64,000 nucleotides of DNA from Affinirhizobium lemnae. GTDB lineage: Bacteria > Pseudomonadota > Alphaproteobacteria > Rhizobiales > Rhizobiaceae. The DNA lies in NCBI RefSeq assembly GCF_022968395.1, contig NZ_JALJQZ010000014.1, positions 30,202 to 94,201 on the forward strand, given 5' to 3'. Positions 1-10,230 of the stretch are shown piece after piece. How positions within the stretch are numbered: position 1 is the first letter of the stretch; every line of letters begins with the position of its first letter. The notes under the pieces were generated by a model. The model was not told where the DNA came from and ran no database searches. It saw only the letters and a list, made by a program, of their open reading frames with translations. The position numbers and the translations under genes are program-made.

Positions 1-1754
1 ACCTTGGAAAGCTTTATTCGCAGCTCATTCGACAAACCTGAAATTGCACCATAATCAAAATCATCCGGAATGACTCGCTCTTCGTCCGCGCGAACCGCTT
101 CCACGCTTTGACGCTGACGATCAAGATAGACCGCATAGCCAGCTTCAATTTCCAGGGCCTCTTTTGCCTTTGTAGAACACGCACCAAGTTCTGGCCAAAT
201 GCGCATAACGGTATCGAAAGAGATGTCTGGATAAGCGAGCAAATCATAGCCGCTTCTGCGTTGTCCATCCTGATTCAGGTGAACATCGAATGCAGCAGCC
301 TGATTGGGTGTGATCTGACTGTTTTGCAGGACAGATCTGAAATGATAGAGTTCATTTTCAAATGACGTGAACCGCTCTTGACGGTCAAGTCCGACTAGCC
401 CTAACGCGTTTCCGATTGGCGTCAGACGCGCATCCGCATTATCGGCTCTCAGCGTCAAGCGATACTCTGCTCGGGATGTGAACATCCGATAAGGTTCTGT
501 GACCCCTTTGCTCGTCAGGTCATCGACCATCACACCAATATAGGAGTCGGTGCGACTGAACATGAAAGAGTCCTGCCCGCCAGCCCGCCGGGCGGCGTTC
601 AACCCAGCAACCAACCCCTGTGCTGCAGCTTCCTCATAACCTGTCGTGCCATTGATTTGGCCAGCCAGAAACAATCCCTCCACGGTGCGAACCTGAAGAT
701 CAGCACCTAGCTCTCGAGGATCGACATGGTCATACTCGATAGCATAACCTGGCTGGAGTATATTAACCTGCTCCAAACCGGGGATCGTTCGGATGAATTC
801 GTCCTGCACGTCGGCAGGCAAGGATGTCGATATCCCGTTCGGATAGACCGTGTCATCATCAAGTCCTTCCGGTTCCAGGAAAATCTGATGACCGTCCCGT
901 TCACCGAATCTCACGATCTTGTCCTCGATCGACGGACAATAGCGTGGACCTACTCCACTAATTTGACCGGAATACATTGCGGACTTGTGGATATTGTCTG
1001 AAATGATTTTGTGCGTTTGATCGGTCGTCCGGGTTACACCACATTCTATCTGCCGATTCGTGATGTGGTCCGTCATAAAGGAAAATGGCACTGGCTGATC
1101 GTCGGCGGCCTGTTTACCGATGGATTGCCAATCAATTGTTCGACCGTCCAGGCGGGCTGGGGTTCCAGTTTTGAGTCGACCAAGCTTGATACCGAGATGC
1201 TCGAAAGTCCGTGATAGACCAAGAGAGGGATCCTCTCCGACGCGTCCAGCTGGTCTCGTTTCGTTTCCGATATGGATCATTCCGCGCAAGAAGGTGCCGG
1301 TTGTAACGACGACCGCCCGACAGGAGAGTTGCCTACCGTCGGCTAGAACGAGACCGGATATAAGGCGATCATTCAAGATAAGATCGAAAGCATCGCCCTC
1401 GATGACCACAAGATTGGGCGTCTCTGAAATGGCATTTTGCATTGCTTCGCGATACAGACGCCGATCAGCCTGTGTACGGGGACCACGTACGGCGGGCCCC
1501 TTCTTGCGGTTCAGCAGTCGAAACTGAATACCGGCACGATCGGCGACCCGACCCATGAGACCATCGAGCGCATCGACCTCTCTGACGAGGTGGCCTTTGC
1601 CCAAACCGCCAATGGCCGGGTTACAGGACATCACGCCGATGGTCTCTCGCTTATGCGTAACGAGCGCTGTTTTGGCACCTAGTCGAGCAGCAGCAGATGC
1701 AGCCTCACAGCCGGCGTGGCCACCGCCGATTACAATCACGTCAAATTTGGTCAT
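1..1754 (-). CDS. mnmG: tRNA uridine-5-carboxymethylaminomethyl modification enzyme MnmG (GidA), 3' end cut off
   Basis: FAD-dependent partner of MnmE, which installs the carboxymethylaminomethyl group at wobble uridine 34 of some tRNAs. The first 584 codons are visible without a stop; they start [19 protein letters not shown], so the dinucleotide-binding GGGHAG lies at residues 10-15. The last visible residues ([10 protein letters not shown]) match the conserved C-terminal region of the family. MnmG is usually about 620-630 residues, so roughly 40 are missing beyond base 1. It lies 36 bp downstream of mnmE on the same strand, and the gap holds a parS-like site. In related genomes rsmG, parA and parB follow; they would be outside the window. 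Confidence 0.96.
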   Translation of the reverse strand, partial: MTKFDVIVIGGGHAGCEAASAAARLGAKTALVTHKRETIGVMSCNPAIGGLGKGHLVREVDALDGLMGRVADRAGIQFRLLNRKKGPAVRGPRTQADRRLYREAMQNAISETPNLVVIEGDAFDLILNDRLISGLVLADGRQLSCRAVVVTTGTFLRGMIHIGNETRPAGRVGEDPSLGLSRTFEHLGIKLGRLKTGTPARLDGRTIDWQSIGKQAADDQPVPFSFMTDHITNRQIECGVTRTTDQTHKIISDNIHKSAMYSGQISGVGPRYCPSIEDKIVRFGERDGHQIFLEPEGLDDDTVYPNGISTSLPADVQDEFIRTIPGLEQVNILQPGYAIEYDHVDPRELGADLQVRTVEGLFLAGQINGTTGYEEAAAQGLVAGLNAARRAGGQDSFMFSRTDSYIGVMVDDLTSKGVTEPYRMFTSRAEYRLTLRADNADARLTPIGNALGLVGLDRQERFTSFENELYHFRSVLQNSQITPNQAAAFDVHLNQDGQRRSGYDLLAYPDISFDTVMRIWPELGACSTKAKEALEIEAGYAVYLDRQRQSVEAVRADEERVIPDDFDYGAISGLSNELRIKLSK

Positions 1755-1777
1755 AGCGTCCACTCTGCGTCTAGCAG

Positions 1778-1793
1778 TGTTTCACGTGAGTCA
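1778..1793. promoter_or_regulatory. parS-like ParB binding site 1
   Basis: TGTTTCACGTGAGTCA matches 14 of 16 positions of the parS consensus TGTTTCACGTGAAACA, with the central TTTCACGTGA intact. It lies between mnmG and mnmE and overlaps the mnmE stop codon. It is one of four strong matches within 15 kb. ParB binding itself is inferred. Confidence 0.6.
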
Positions 1794-3095
1794 CTTGCCG
1801 ATACAAAACTCGGAGAAGATGACCCCAAGTAGATCTTCAACATCCACGCGACCGGTAATCCGGCCGAGCTCGTCGGAGGCCAGGCGCAAGCTCTCAGCCC
1901 TAAGCACGATATCGCTTTGCTTTAACGCGTCTTCAATGAAAATGGAAGCCTGTTGGAGATGCGAGATATGACGCAATCGTCCAACGCCGAGCGACGATAT
2001 GGCTTCCCAGCTTTGCTTTAGCTCTTGCAGAATCAATGAACGGAGATGGTCGATGGTCTGTGGAAGGCTGACGCTGATGTAAGCATCATAATGCGTGTCT
2101 CCGAGAGGATGCAAATCGGCTTTGGTTCCAACACGCAACCGTTTTGCATCGGTCAAAAATGACGTTTGTTCCGCTGGTGAATCGATCTCACTGAGATCAA
2201 GAACGAGGTCTGCTGATTCAACCGCTCGCCTCGCTCGCCTGACACCCTCACGCTCAACCACGTCATCGGTCTCTCGGATTCCGGCGGTATCAACCAGTCT
2301 GACAAGGAACCCGTCCATATCCAGCTCGACCTCAATGAGGTCACGAGTCGTGCCCGCGAGCGAGGTAACAATCGCGACGTCTCGCCCAGAAAGGGCGTTA
2401 ATGAGACTGGACTTTCCGGCATTGGGTGGACCGGCGATAACGACATTGAAGCCGTCCCGGACCAAACGACCGCTCTGAGTGGCGGTCACCTGCTTTAGGA
2501 TCTCACGGTGGAGAAGCGTAATATCGGGCCATATCCGGTCCGAAACACTTCCCGGTACATCCTCTTCGTCAGCAAAATCGAGTTCGGCCTCGATCATGGC
2601 GCGAGCGTGGGTCAGACGGTTTGCCCAACCTTGATACAATAGGGACAATCCGCCGCTTGCCTGTTCAATGGCCAGCCTTCGCTGCATTTCCGTGTCTGCG
2701 GCGATGAGATCGCCCAGGCCCTCGACCTCGACAAGATCCATCTTCCCATTGCGAAAGGCACGTCGGGTGAATTCTCCAGCTTCGGCAGCAATGCAGCCTT
2801 GTTCCAGGAGTTCACGGCTGATTGCTGCTACAATGGCGCGACCTCCGTGAATCTGAAGTTCAACGCAGTCCTCGCCAGTGAACGAAGCTGGACCAGGGAA
2901 CGTCAGAATGAGACCTTGATCGATTTTGGAATTGTTTCGATCCCGAATCGTTCTGAGGTTCATTCCTCTGATTCTGTTCAATGAACCAGCCATCCGGCCG
3001 ACGATATCAAACGCAGAAGGTCCAGAGATGCGTATAACCGCAACTCCGGATGGGGCAGAGCCGGATGATAGCGCGAATATTGTAGGAACGACCAT
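1791..3095 (-). CDS. mnmE: tRNA uridine-5-carboxymethylaminomethyl modification GTPase MnmE (TrmE)
   Basis: GTPase that works with MnmG on wobble uridine 34 of tRNA. The 434 residues show the N-terminal formyl-tetrahydrofolate-binding domain (residues 1-120, IFALSSG at the start), a helical region, and an inserted Ras-like G domain. The P loop GPPNAGKS is at 222-229 and DTAGI at 269-273. A TKAD stretch stands in for NKxD. The protein ends in the family's C-terminal FCIGK, whose cysteine is needed for modification. The gene is followed by mnmG on the same strand, so both partners of the complex are encoded together. Confidence 0.96.
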   Translation of the reverse strand: MVVPTIFALSSGSAPSGVAVIRISGPSAFDIVGRMAGSLNRIRGMNLRTIRDRNNSKIDQGLILTFPGPASFTGEDCVELQIHGGRAIVAAISRELLEQGCIAAEAGEFTRRAFRNGKMDLVEVEGLGDLIAADTEMQRRLAIEQASGGLSLLYQGWANRLTHARAMIEAELDFADEEDVPGSVSDRIWPDITLLHREILKQVTATQSGRLVRDGFNVVIAGPPNAGKSSLINALSGRDVAIVTSLAGTTRDLIEVELDMDGFLVRLVDTAGIRETDDVVEREGVRRARRAVESADLVLDLSEIDSPAEQTSFLTDAKRLRVGTKADLHPLGDTHYDAYISVSLPQTIDHLRSLILQELKQSWEAISSLGVGRLRHISHLQQASIFIEDALKQSDIVLRAESLRLASDELGRITGRVDVEDLLGVIFSEFCIGK

Positions 3096-3141
3096 ACAGC
3101 CTCACAGGCCGAATCCGGCTAATTGCTGAATTCTGCTTGAA

Positions 3142-4407
3142 TCAGGTGTTCATCGAATCGAAGAAATCACCGTTGTTCTTGGTCTGCTTGAGTTTGTCGA
3201 TGAGGAACTCGATGGCATCGGTTGTTCCCATCGGCGCAAGAATACGCCGGAGCACGAAGATCTTCTGAAGATCCTGGCGCGGAACGAGGAGGTCTTCCTT
3301 ACGGGTACCTGACTTGAGAATGTCCATCGCCGGGAAGATGCGCTTGTCAGCAACCTTGCGGTCCAGAACAATTTCAGAATTGCCCGTACCCTTGAACTCT
3401 TCGAAGATCACTTCGTCCATACGGCTGCCAGTATCGATGAGAGCGGTCGCGATGATCGTCAGCGAGCCGCCTTCTTCAATGTTTCGGGCCGCACCAAAGA
3501 AACGCTTCGGGCGTTGCAAGGCGTTGGCATCAACACCACCGGTCAAGACCTTGCCGGATGACGGCACAACCGTGTTGTAGGCTCGACCAAGTCGGGTGAT
3601 GGAGTCGAGCAGAATGACAACATCTCGACCGTGCTCGACAAGACGCTTCGCCTTTTCGATGACCATTTCAGCGACCTGAACGTGGCGTACTGCGGGTTCA
3701 TCGAACGTGGAGGAAATAACTTCGCCGCGAACGGAACGCTGCATGTCCGTCACTTCTTCCGGACGTTCGTCGATCAGCAGAACGATAAGATAGCATTCGG
3801 GATGATTTGCAGTGATGGAATGAGCAATATTTTGTAGCAGAACCGTTTTACCGGTTCTCGGGGGTGCCACGATCAGACCGCGTTGGCCTTTACCCAATGG
3901 AGCGACCAGATCGATCACGCGTGATGACAGATCCTTCGATGTCGGGATGTCCTGCTCCATCTTGAAGCGTTCGTTCGGATAAAGCGGCGTCAGGTTATCG
4001 AAGTGAACCTTATGGCGGATTTTTTCCGGATCATCGAAATTGATCGTGTTGACCTTTAGAAGTGCGAAATAACGTTCGCCTTCCTTGGGCCCACGGATCG
4101 GTCCTTCGACAGTGTCGCCGGTCTTCAGCGAGAAACGGCGAATCTGCGAAGGGGAGATGTAGATATCATCCGGACCAGGCAGATAATTCGCATTGGCCGA
4201 TCGCAAGAAGCCGAAGCCATCCTGCAGAACTTCCACAACGCCTTCACCGATGATTTCGACGTCCTGGCTCGCAAGAACTTTCAATATTGCGAACATGAGC
4301 TCTTGCTTTCGCATAGTGCTCGCGTTCTCGACCTCCAGTGATTCGGCAAAGGTCAGCAAATCAGTCGGTGATTTGCTCTTGAGTTCTTGAAGCTTCATTT
4401 CAGCCAT
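3142..4407 (-). CDS. rho: transcription termination factor Rho
   Basis: RNA-dependent ATPase and helicase that ends transcription. The 421 residues have an N-terminal helical domain ([14 protein letters not shown]), a cold-shock-like RNA-binding fold around residues 50-120 containing GFGFLR, and the RecA-like motor. The Walker A sequence APPRTGKTV is at 181-189, followed by the Walker B stretch [12 protein letters not shown] and the Q-loop region around [15 protein letters not shown]. Length is normal. It lies between hemJ and mnmE on the same strand; the 160-bp gap to hemJ suggests it has its own promoter. Confidence 0.97.
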   Translation of the reverse strand: MAEMKLQELKSKSPTDLLTFAESLEVENASTMRKQELMFAILKVLASQDVEIIGEGVVEVLQDGFGFLRSANANYLPGPDDIYISPSQIRRFSLKTGDTVEGPIRGPKEGERYFALLKVNTINFDDPEKIRHKVHFDNLTPLYPNERFKMEQDIPTSKDLSSRVIDLVAPLGKGQRGLIVAPPRTGKTVLLQNIAHSITANHPECYLIVLLIDERPEEVTDMQRSVRGEVISSTFDEPAVRHVQVAEMVIEKAKRLVEHGRDVVILLDSITRLGRAYNTVVPSSGKVLTGGVDANALQRPKRFFGAARNIEEGGSLTIIATALIDTGSRMDEVIFEEFKGTGNSEIVLDRKVADKRIFPAMDILKSGTRKEDLLVPRQDLQKIFVLRRILAPMGTTDAIEFLIDKLKQTKNNGDFFDSMNT

Positions 4408-4567
4408 GAAGAAGGGACCGCTTTGAATTTGAATGGGAATTTGGCGTGATGCTGAGGTGCGTCACCGCGAGCGCCGCGGAAGTCAGACTGTACAGACAAG
4501 CCATGGGGATGAGTGAAGTAGAAATAGCCGCTTCACCGGCGACCTGCAAGGGGTACGCGCTCAAATC

Positions 4568-5113
4568 TTAAGCGAAGGGCTTCACGATCACGAGGATTAC
4601 GATCAGAATCATCAATACGGTCGGGATTTCGTTCATCATTCGCCAGTAGCGCGCAGGCTTTCTAGGCGCGTCCTTCGCAAATCGTCTTACCCAATGCGAC
4701 TGATGGACATGAGCCAGGGTCAGCAGAACGACAGCCAGAATTTTGGCATGCAGCCAGCCTCCCTGAAACCGGAAGCCTTCCCAGGCAAGATACAGCCCGA
4801 AGAGCCATGAAATCATCATGGCCGGATTCATGATGACCTTGAGCAAGCGTTGCTCCATCACCTTGAACGTTTCAGACTGGACAGAGCCCTCCGGCGCATC
4901 GGTGTGATAAATGAAGAGCCTGGGCATGTAGAAAAGACCGGCCATCCACGAAATCACGGCGATGACGTGAAAGGCCTTTGCCCAAAGATAGAACTGATCT
5001 GGCACCAGGATGTAGGGTAAAGCGAGAAGCGCCAGAAACACCACGAGCGCGATGGCAGCCTTGAAACGGGCTCGACGTCCAGTCGCTTCATGCGTTTGCA
5101 GCTCGTCAGCCAT
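4568..5113 (-). CDS. hemJ: protoporphyrinogen IX oxidase HemJ
   Basis: Membrane heme enzyme (UPF0093 family) that oxidises protoporphyrinogen IX in heme synthesis. The protein is about 181 residues with four or five hydrophobic helices and the conserved segment [15 protein letters not shown], followed by MPRLFIYH, which carry the family's conserved His and Arg. The chosen start (MADELQ) overlaps the end of hemE by 8 bases, a typical translational-coupling overlap. An in-frame start 24 bases upstream (5137) would give 189 residues. Its position directly after hemE supports a heme role. Confidence 0.9.
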   Translation of the reverse strand: MADELQTHEATGRRARFKAAIALVVFLALLALPYILVPDQFYLWAKAFHVIAVISWMAGLFYMPRLFIYHTDAPEGSVQSETFKVMEQRLLKVIMNPAMMISWLFGLYLAWEGFRFQGGWLHAKILAVVLLTLAHVHQSHWVRRFAKDAPRKPARYWRMMNEIPTVLMILIVILVIVKPFA

Positions 5114-6143
5114 TGTGAGATCCGCGAACTTGAGCAACGAGTTGTGTCACATGGTCCGGGTTAGCCTCCGGCGTGATACCATGGCCGAGATTGAAAACGA
5201 GTGGTCCGCTACCCAACACCTGGAGGATGGCATCTATACCCTCCTCCAGCGCCCGACCGCCTGCTACAACGCGCATCGGATCCAGATTGCCCTGAACAGG
5301 GCCATCCTTCTGCAGTTCTGCCGCAAAACTCAGAGGCACAGACCAGTCTAGTCCGATCATATCAGCGCCTGTCTGCTGCCCATAGTGTTTCAGGTTCATC
5401 CCGGCGCCTTTGGCAAAGGCAATGATCTTCGCTCCTGGACGACGGGCTTTCACAGACGCAATCATGCGAGCGACCGGCTTGACCGCAAATTCCTGGAACT
5501 CATCTTCACCCAGAACACCCGCCCAGGAATCAAAGATCTGCACCGCATCGGCGCCCGCATCGATCTGGGCAACCAGATAGTCGGCAGAAATATCGGCCAG
5601 AAATTCCAGAAGATACTGGAACCGTTCACGGTGACGATAGCCAAACAGCCGTGCCGGTGCTTGATCCGGTGTCCCACGGCCGGCGATCATATAGGTAGCG
5701 ACGGTCCATGGTGCACCACAGAATCCCAGGAGCGTTGTCTCTTCTGGAAGACTACGGCGAATGCTGGAAACAGCCTGCATGACGGGGGTGAGATGCGACA
5801 GAACGTTCTTGCCGTCCAAAGCGGCAATGCCTGCTTCGTCGATCGGATCCATGCGAGGGCCTTCGCCCTCGACGAAACGCACGTTACGCTTCAGCGCGTC
5901 CGGTATCACGAGGATATCTGAGAACAGGATTGCAGCGTCAAACCCATAGCGACGGATGGGTTGAAGTGTCACTTCCGTGGCCAGTTCGGGAGAATAGCAA
6001 AGCTGCAGAAAGCTTCCCGCTTGCTTGCGCGTCTCTCGATATTCCGGCAGATAACGCCCAGCCTGTCTCATAAGCCAGATCGGTGGAGGCGAGACAGTCG
6101 CTCCGTCCAGAACTTCGAGAAGCTTGCGTCTCACAGCGCTCAC
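5106..6143 (-). CDS. hemE: uroporphyrinogen decarboxylase
   Basis: Cytosolic enzyme that decarboxylates uroporphyrinogen III to coproporphyrinogen III in heme synthesis. The 345 residues show the signature [16 protein letters not shown] near the N-terminus and [13 protein letters not shown] in the middle, both close to the family consensus. The start is GTG at 6143 with GGGAGA eight bases upstream. It is the first leftward gene beside the gene-free stretch 6144-6544. In Caulobacter and rhizobia the chromosomal origin lies next to hemE. Confidence 0.97.
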   Translation of the reverse strand: MSAVRRKLLEVLDGATVSPPPIWLMRQAGRYLPEYRETRKQAGSFLQLCYSPELATEVTLQPIRRYGFDAAILFSDILVIPDALKRNVRFVEGEGPRMDPIDEAGIAALDGKNVLSHLTPVMQAVSSIRRSLPEETTLLGFCGAPWTVATYMIAGRGTPDQAPARLFGYRHRERFQYLLEFLADISADYLVAQIDAGADAVQIFDSWAGVLGEDEFQEFAVKPVARMIASVKARRPGAKIIAFAKGAGMNLKHYGQQTGADMIGLDWSVPLSFAAELQKDGPVQGNLDPMRVVAGGRALEEGIDAILQVLGSGPLVFNLGHGITPEANPDHVTQLVAQVRGSHNG

Positions 6144-6544
6144 GACCGTCTCCCTTAAAATAAAGAAATCTAGAATCTTTAGATTTTCTGATTCTTAGAG
6201 TCGGTGACTATCAGGGATAAAGTCTGTTGCACAGATCGTCCCGTTTCCTCGCTTCAGCAAAAGACAATCACGCTGGGAAGAAGCAAATGTACCCAATAGT
6301 GGGGACAACTCATTTTACGGATGAAAATCAGTCACATATCGCAACGACCAGCCCTTTCACTTTGTGGATAACTTCGGAAAAGCCATGATCTGCGCCATAT
6401 TGTCCACATTTCCCACAGCGGCTGGATAAGCTATCGGTTGCCGGACCCAAATGTGGATAAGTCGGCTGTTATCCCGCTCCCGGATACCTCGGTCCCAATA
6501 ACGGCCTGTCTATCCCAGGTTATGAACAGCGAAGCGAGATTAGC
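6144..6544. other. oriC: probable chromosomal replication origin (oriC), hemE-ppsR intergenic region
   Basis: A 401-bp stretch without a gene, between divergent hemE and ppsR. Two exact DnaA boxes (TGTGGATAA) lie at 6363-6371 and 6452-6460. One-mismatch TTGTCCACA is at 6400-6408, and weaker copies are at 6421-6429 and 6469-6477. The left end (6155-6200) is AT-rich. It holds the inverted repeat AAATCTA/TAGATTT (6166-6172, 6180-6186) and three GANTC sites (6173, 6190, 6198), the CcrM methylation target. Genes on both sides run away from it. The hemE/DUF299 location is that of Caulobacter Cori and of rhizobial origins. Origin activity is inferred. Confidence 0.8.
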
Positions 6545-7366
6545 GTGGAGAACCGCAGAAACTTCTTCCATCTCCATCTGATATCTGACTCAACGGGAGA
6601 GACGCTGATCTCTGCGGGCAGGGCAGCATCTGCCCAGTTTCGTGGCGCCAATCCGATCGAGCATGTCTATCCACTCATTCGGAACAAGCAGCAGCTACTG
6701 CCGGTTCTGGAGCATATCGACGAAAAGCCGGGTATCGTGCTCTACACCATCGTTGACCAGTTACTTGCAGACTATGTCGATCAACGCTGCAAGGAATTGG
6801 GAGTTCCGTCGGTCAATTTGCTTGAGCCGGTGCTTGCGGTATTTCAGGCCTATCTGGGATCACGCTCACGTCGTCGCGTTGGAGCGCAGCACGTCCTGAA
6901 TGCCGATTACTTTCGACGCATTGAGGCTCTGGATTTCGCCATGGATCATGACGATGGTCAGATGGCTGAAGAGTATGATGAGGCTGACGTCGTGATCGTC
7001 GGGATCAGCCGCACGTCGAAGACGCCCACCAGCATTTATCTCGCCAATCGTGGAATCAAGGTCGCGAACGTACCGCTCGTGCCGGGTACACCTTTACCGG
7101 AAAGTCTGTTGAAAGCGACCAAGCCCCTGATCGTCGGTCTGGTTGCGACGACCGATCGTATTTCACAGGTCAGGGAGAACAGGGAACTCGGCCAGACCAA
7201 GGGTTTTGACCCCAGCCCTTATACAGACCGTGCAAGTATCATTGAGGAGCTTAAGTACGCACGCGCCGTGTGCGCGCGCCACCAATGGCCCGTTATCGAT
7301 GTCTCTCGTCGTTCTATTGAAGAAACGGCTGCGGCTATCGTTGCTCTACGCCCGAAGCTGCGCTAA
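6545..7366 (+). CDS. ppsR: pyruvate, phosphate dikinase regulatory protein (DUF299/PPSRP)
   Basis: Bifunctional serine/threonine kinase and Pi-dependent phosphorylase that switches pyruvate phosphate dikinase or PEP synthase off and on. The 273 residues begin with [14 protein letters not shown], typical of the family, and carry the nucleotide-binding loop GISRTSKTP at 153-161. The start is GTG at 6545. It is the first rightward gene beside the likely origin; the DUF299 gene holds the same position in Caulobacter. The target kinase is not in the window, but pckA at 43 kb acts on the same PEP pool. Confidence 0.93.
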   Translation: MENRRNFFHLHLISDSTGETLISAGRAASAQFRGANPIEHVYPLIRNKQQLLPVLEHIDEKPGIVLYTIVDQLLADYVDQRCKELGVPSVNLLEPVLAVFQAYLGSRSRRRVGAQHVLNADYFRRIEALDFAMDHDDGQMAEEYDEADVVIVGISRTSKTPTSIYLANRGIKVANVPLVPGTPLPESLLKATKPLIVGLVATTDRISQVRENRELGQTKGFDPSPYTDRASIIEELKYARAVCARHQWPVIDVSRRSIEETAAAIVALRPKLR

Positions 7367-7394
7367 CCGAAAACGGAAGCAACGAGGTGCCGCC

Positions 7395-7994
7395 TTGCAA
7401 CCGAAACTCATTCTGGCTTCGTCCAGTCCTTTTCGCCGCAGCTTGATGGAAAACGCCGGACTGGTGTTTGAATGGTCTGCTGCCAATATAGACGAGCGAA
7501 AAATTGAAGCTGAGCTGCAGGAAAGTGCAGCAGGCCCCAGAGAGGTAGCGCAGCATCTCTCGCGCGCAAAAGCGATGGATGTCAGCCAACGGTATCCGGA
7601 TGCTTTTGTCATCGGTTCAGATCAGACCATGTCTCTCGGCGAGCACGTCTTTCACAAGCCTAAGAACCGCGAAGAGGCAAAAGCGACCTTGATCGCCCTC
7701 TCCGGCAACGTTCATTATCTGAATAGCGGAATCTCCATTGTCCGCAGCAGTCATGTTGAATGGGAAGGGGTATTCTCGGCCTCCCTCCATGTCCGCGAGC
7801 TTTCGGACAGATTTATCGAACGCTATCTTGATCGCGTTGGAGACAAGGTCATGACAAGCGTGGGAGCGTATCAGCTCGAAGGAGAGGGGATCCATCTCTT
7901 CTCACGCATTGACGGCGACTATTTCACCATCCTTGGTCTCCCCATGCTTCCTCTTTTAGAGGCCCTCCGAAATCTGGGAGTGATTGATGTCTGA
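7395..7994 (+). CDS. maf: Maf-like nucleotide pyrophosphatase
   Basis: Maf family house-cleaning enzyme that hydrolyses non-canonical or modified nucleoside triphosphates. The coding frame opens with [14 protein letters not shown], the family's N-terminal signature, and continues through [11 protein letters not shown]. The reading frame runs upstream into ppsR, but the signature fixes the start near TTG at 7395, with GAGG seven bases before it. That gives 199 residues, the usual length. The end overlaps aroE by 8 bases. Whether it prefers m7GTP, dTTP or UTP cannot be told from what I can see. Confidence 0.92.
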   Translation: MQPKLILASSSPFRRSLMENAGLVFEWSAANIDERKIEAELQESAAGPREVAQHLSRAKAMDVSQRYPDAFVIGSDQTMSLGEHVFHKPKNREEAKATLIALSGNVHYLNSGISIVRSSHVEWEGVFSASLHVRELSDRFIERYLDRVGDKVMTSVGAYQLEGEGIHLFSRIDGDYFTILGLPMLPLLEALRNLGVIDV

Positions 7995-8838
7995 TTCACG
8001 TGAAACGTTAACCGCTTTCGTGGTCGGTCATCCCATCCATCATTCACGCTCGCCGATGATCCATACGCATTGGCTACATGGTTTTGGAATAGCCGGCGAA
8101 TATCGAGCGATTGACGTGGCTCCGGAGCAGTTTGAGACTTTCTTCGCTGACCTTCGGACCTCGAAAAAGTTTCGTGGTGGGAACGTCACCATTCCTCATA
8201 AGGAAGTCGCATGCAAACTTGCTGACCGACCGGATGAACTTGCTCAGGAACTTGGGGCGGCCAATACCCTGTGGGTCACCGATGGTTTGGTCCACGCGAC
8301 TAATACAGACGGATATGGTTTTGTTGCCAATCTCGATCAGCGAGCACCAGGCTGGGCGAAGGCCGACAAGGCCGTCATCCTTGGAGCAGGTGGCGCCAGC
8401 CGCGCTGTGATTCAGGCGGTGCGTGATCGAAAGATTGGCGAAATCCATGTCGTCAACCGTACGGTGGAAAGGGCGAGGGAACTGGCCGACCGGTTTGGCT
8501 CCCGTGTTCATGCGCATGAGATGGGTGCCTTGCGCGAGGTCATGAGCGGAGCAGGCCTCTTCATCAATACCACCTCTCTTGGCATGGACGGACAGGAGTC
8601 GATTGCAATTGATTTTACGGGCATGCAGAACGATGCGATTGTCACCGATATTGTCTACGTGCCGCTGAAGACCTCGATGCTTAAAGAGGCGGAACGGCAG
8701 GGAAAGACGACCGTGGATGGACTGGGCATGTTGCTCAATCAGGCAGTTCCCGGTTTTGAGAAATGGTTTGGCAAGCGACCGGCGGTCGATGAGCAACTGC
8801 GTCAGCTCGTCATTTCGGATATGGACAAGCACCAATGA
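7987..8838 (+). CDS. aroE: shikimate dehydrogenase (NADP+)
   Basis: Reduces 3-dehydroshikimate to shikimate in aromatic amino acid synthesis. The 283 residues start [17 protein letters not shown], the substrate-binding signature, followed by [10 protein letters not shown] with the catalytic Lys and by a Rossmann motif [10 protein letters not shown]. The ATG at 7987 overlaps the maf stop; an upstream TTG at 7984 is less likely. The first codons fall inside a parS-like sequence (7992-8007). The last four bases overlap coaE as ATGA. Confidence 0.96.
   Translation: MSDSRETLTAFVVGHPIHHSRSPMIHTHWLHGFGIAGEYRAIDVAPEQFETFFADLRTSKKFRGGNVTIPHKEVACKLADRPDELAQELGAANTLWVTDGLVHATNTDGYGFVANLDQRAPGWAKADKAVILGAGGASRAVIQAVRDRKIGEIHVVNRTVERARELADRFGSRVHAHEMGALREVMSGAGLFINTTSLGMDGQESIAIDFTGMQNDAIVTDIVYVPLKTSMLKEAERQGKTTVDGLGMLLNQAVPGFEKWFGKRPAVDEQLRQLVISDMDKHQ
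7992..8007. promoter_or_regulatory. parS-like ParB binding site 2
   Basis: TGATTCACGTGAAACG matches 14 of 16 bases of the parS consensus, with TTCACGTGAAAC intact. It covers the maf stop and the first codons of aroE and lies about 1.5 kb from the likely origin. ParB binding is inferred. Confidence 0.55.
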
Positions 8839-9446
8839 TCCGCATTGGCCTTACTGGCTCGATTGGCATGGGAAAATCCACGACTGCGAAGCTGTTTGCC
8901 GAGCAGGGCGTGCCGGTTAATGATGCCGATCAGGTTGTCCACGAACTCTATGCCGGGAGTGCCGTGGCAGCTATCGAAAATAGTTTTCCCGGTACCTCCC
9001 AAAACGGCGTGGTGAACAGAACCGAATTATCCCGCCAACTTGCACTCCACCCTGAACGCTTCAAGGAACTGGAGGCCATCATCCATCCGCTTGTGCGCGA
9101 GCGTGAGCGCGCCTTTCTTGAGCGGCAGCAATCCGTTGGCCAGAATATCGTTCTTCTGGATATTCCGCTGCTGTTTGAAACGGGCGCGGAAGACCGGGTT
9201 GACGTCATCGTTGTCGTGAGTTGCGAGGCGGACCTGCAGAGGCAGCGCGTTTTGGCGAGGCCGGGCATGACGGCAGAGAAATTCGACCTGATTCTCTCTC
9301 GTCAGATGCCGGATATTGAAAAGCGCAAACGCGCAGACTTTGTCATTGATACAGGGCAAGGCATCGAGGAAGCGCGTCGTCAGGTCATACAGGTCTTGAA
9401 GACAATTCGCTCAGCGGCGAACGAGGAAGCGGAAAATCATGCGTGA
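8835..9446 (+). CDS. coaE: dephospho-CoA kinase
   Basis: Phosphorylates the 3'-OH of dephospho-CoA, the last step of coenzyme A synthesis. The 203 residues start [15 protein letters not shown], with the P loop GSIGMGKS close to the N-terminus; [12 protein letters not shown] carries the conserved Asp. It overlaps aroE by ATGA and dnaQ by 8 bases, so this run is probably translated in a coupled way. coaA, the first enzyme of the CoA pathway, lies elsewhere in the window, after hisE. Confidence 0.96.
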   Translation: MIRIGLTGSIGMGKSTTAKLFAEQGVPVNDADQVVHELYAGSAVAAIENSFPGTSQNGVVNRTELSRQLALHPERFKELEAIIHPLVRERERAFLERQQSVGQNIVLLDIPLLFETGAEDRVDVIVVVSCEADLQRQRVLARPGMTAEKFDLILSRQMPDIEKRKRADFVIDTGQGIEEARRQVIQVLKTIRSAANEEAENHA

Positions 9447-10137
9447 GATCATATTCGATACGGAAACCACAGGTCTTGAAACAAGAGCTGATCGTGTGAT
9501 CGAAATCGGTGGCATCGAGCTCCTCAACCATTTTCCGACCGGTCGGACCTTTCATGTCTACATCAACCCAGGCGACCGCAAGGTCCATCCGGATGCTTTG
9601 GCAGTTCATGGGATCACAGACGATTTCCTCAAGGACAAGCCGGTCTTCGCCGAAATTGTTGATGATCTGAGAACCTTCTTCGACGGTGCGAAATGGATCG
9701 CTCATAACGCAACATTCGATATGGGTTTCATCAATGCCGAGTTTGACAGGCTCGGGATCCCGCCCGTTTCTCCGGAACATGTCATCGACACTTTGGCGCT
9801 GGCCCGCCGAAAGCATCCCATTGGACCAAATTCTCTGGATGCTCTCTGCCGACGTTACGGGATAGACAACTCCCATCGCACGAAACACGGGGCACTTCTC
9901 GACTCCGAGCTTCTTGCCGAAGTGTACATTGAAATGATCGGCGGAAGGCAAGCAGCTCTGGTGCTGGGTGGATCTGAAGCTGCGCGAACGATCAATGAGG
10001 CTGACGACATCGAGGTCACAATCTCCGCCCGCCCGAGACCCCTCGCGCCCCGGCTGACGCAAGTCGAAATCGAGGCGCATCAGGCCATGATCGGCAGTAT
10101 TGGGGCAAAGGCCCTTTGGACCCGCTACTCCTCCTGA
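9439..10137 (+). CDS. dnaQ: DNA polymerase III epsilon subunit (3'-5' proofreading exonuclease)
   Basis: DEDDh exonuclease that proofreads for the replicative polymerase. The 232 residues show ExoI IFDTETTGLE (metal ligands Asp and Glu), a downstream VHGITDDFL, ExoII HNATFDMGF and ExoIII HGALLDSELLAEVY. The order and length fit DnaQ. It overlaps the end of coaE. Last gene of the origin-proximal rightward run; a bidirectional terminator follows and separates it from convergent secB. Confidence 0.95.
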   Translation: MREIIFDTETTGLETRADRVIEIGGIELLNHFPTGRTFHVYINPGDRKVHPDALAVHGITDDFLKDKPVFAEIVDDLRTFFDGAKWIAHNATFDMGFINAEFDRLGIPPVSPEHVIDTLALARRKHPIGPNSLDALCRRYGIDNSHRTKHGALLDSELLAEVYIEMIGGRQAALVLGGSEAARTINEADDIEVTISARPRPLAPRLTQVEIEAHQAMIGSIGAKALWTRYSS

Positions 10138-10183
10138 TACCGGTTGTTGGCGCATCCGCCTCTGTCAGTGCGATCGTCACAAA

Positions 10184-10209
10184 AAAAGCCCGGTCGATGC
10201 CGGGCTTTT
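10184..10209. terminator. bidirectional intrinsic terminator between dnaQ and secB
   Basis: AAAAGCCCGG, a six-base loop, and CCGGGCTTTT form a 10-bp perfect stem. It has an A run on its left and a T run on its right, so it can end transcription from either strand. It lies between the convergent ends of dnaQ and secB. Confidence 0.85.
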
Positions 10210-10230
10210 GAATGTTCGTGAATGGGAATG

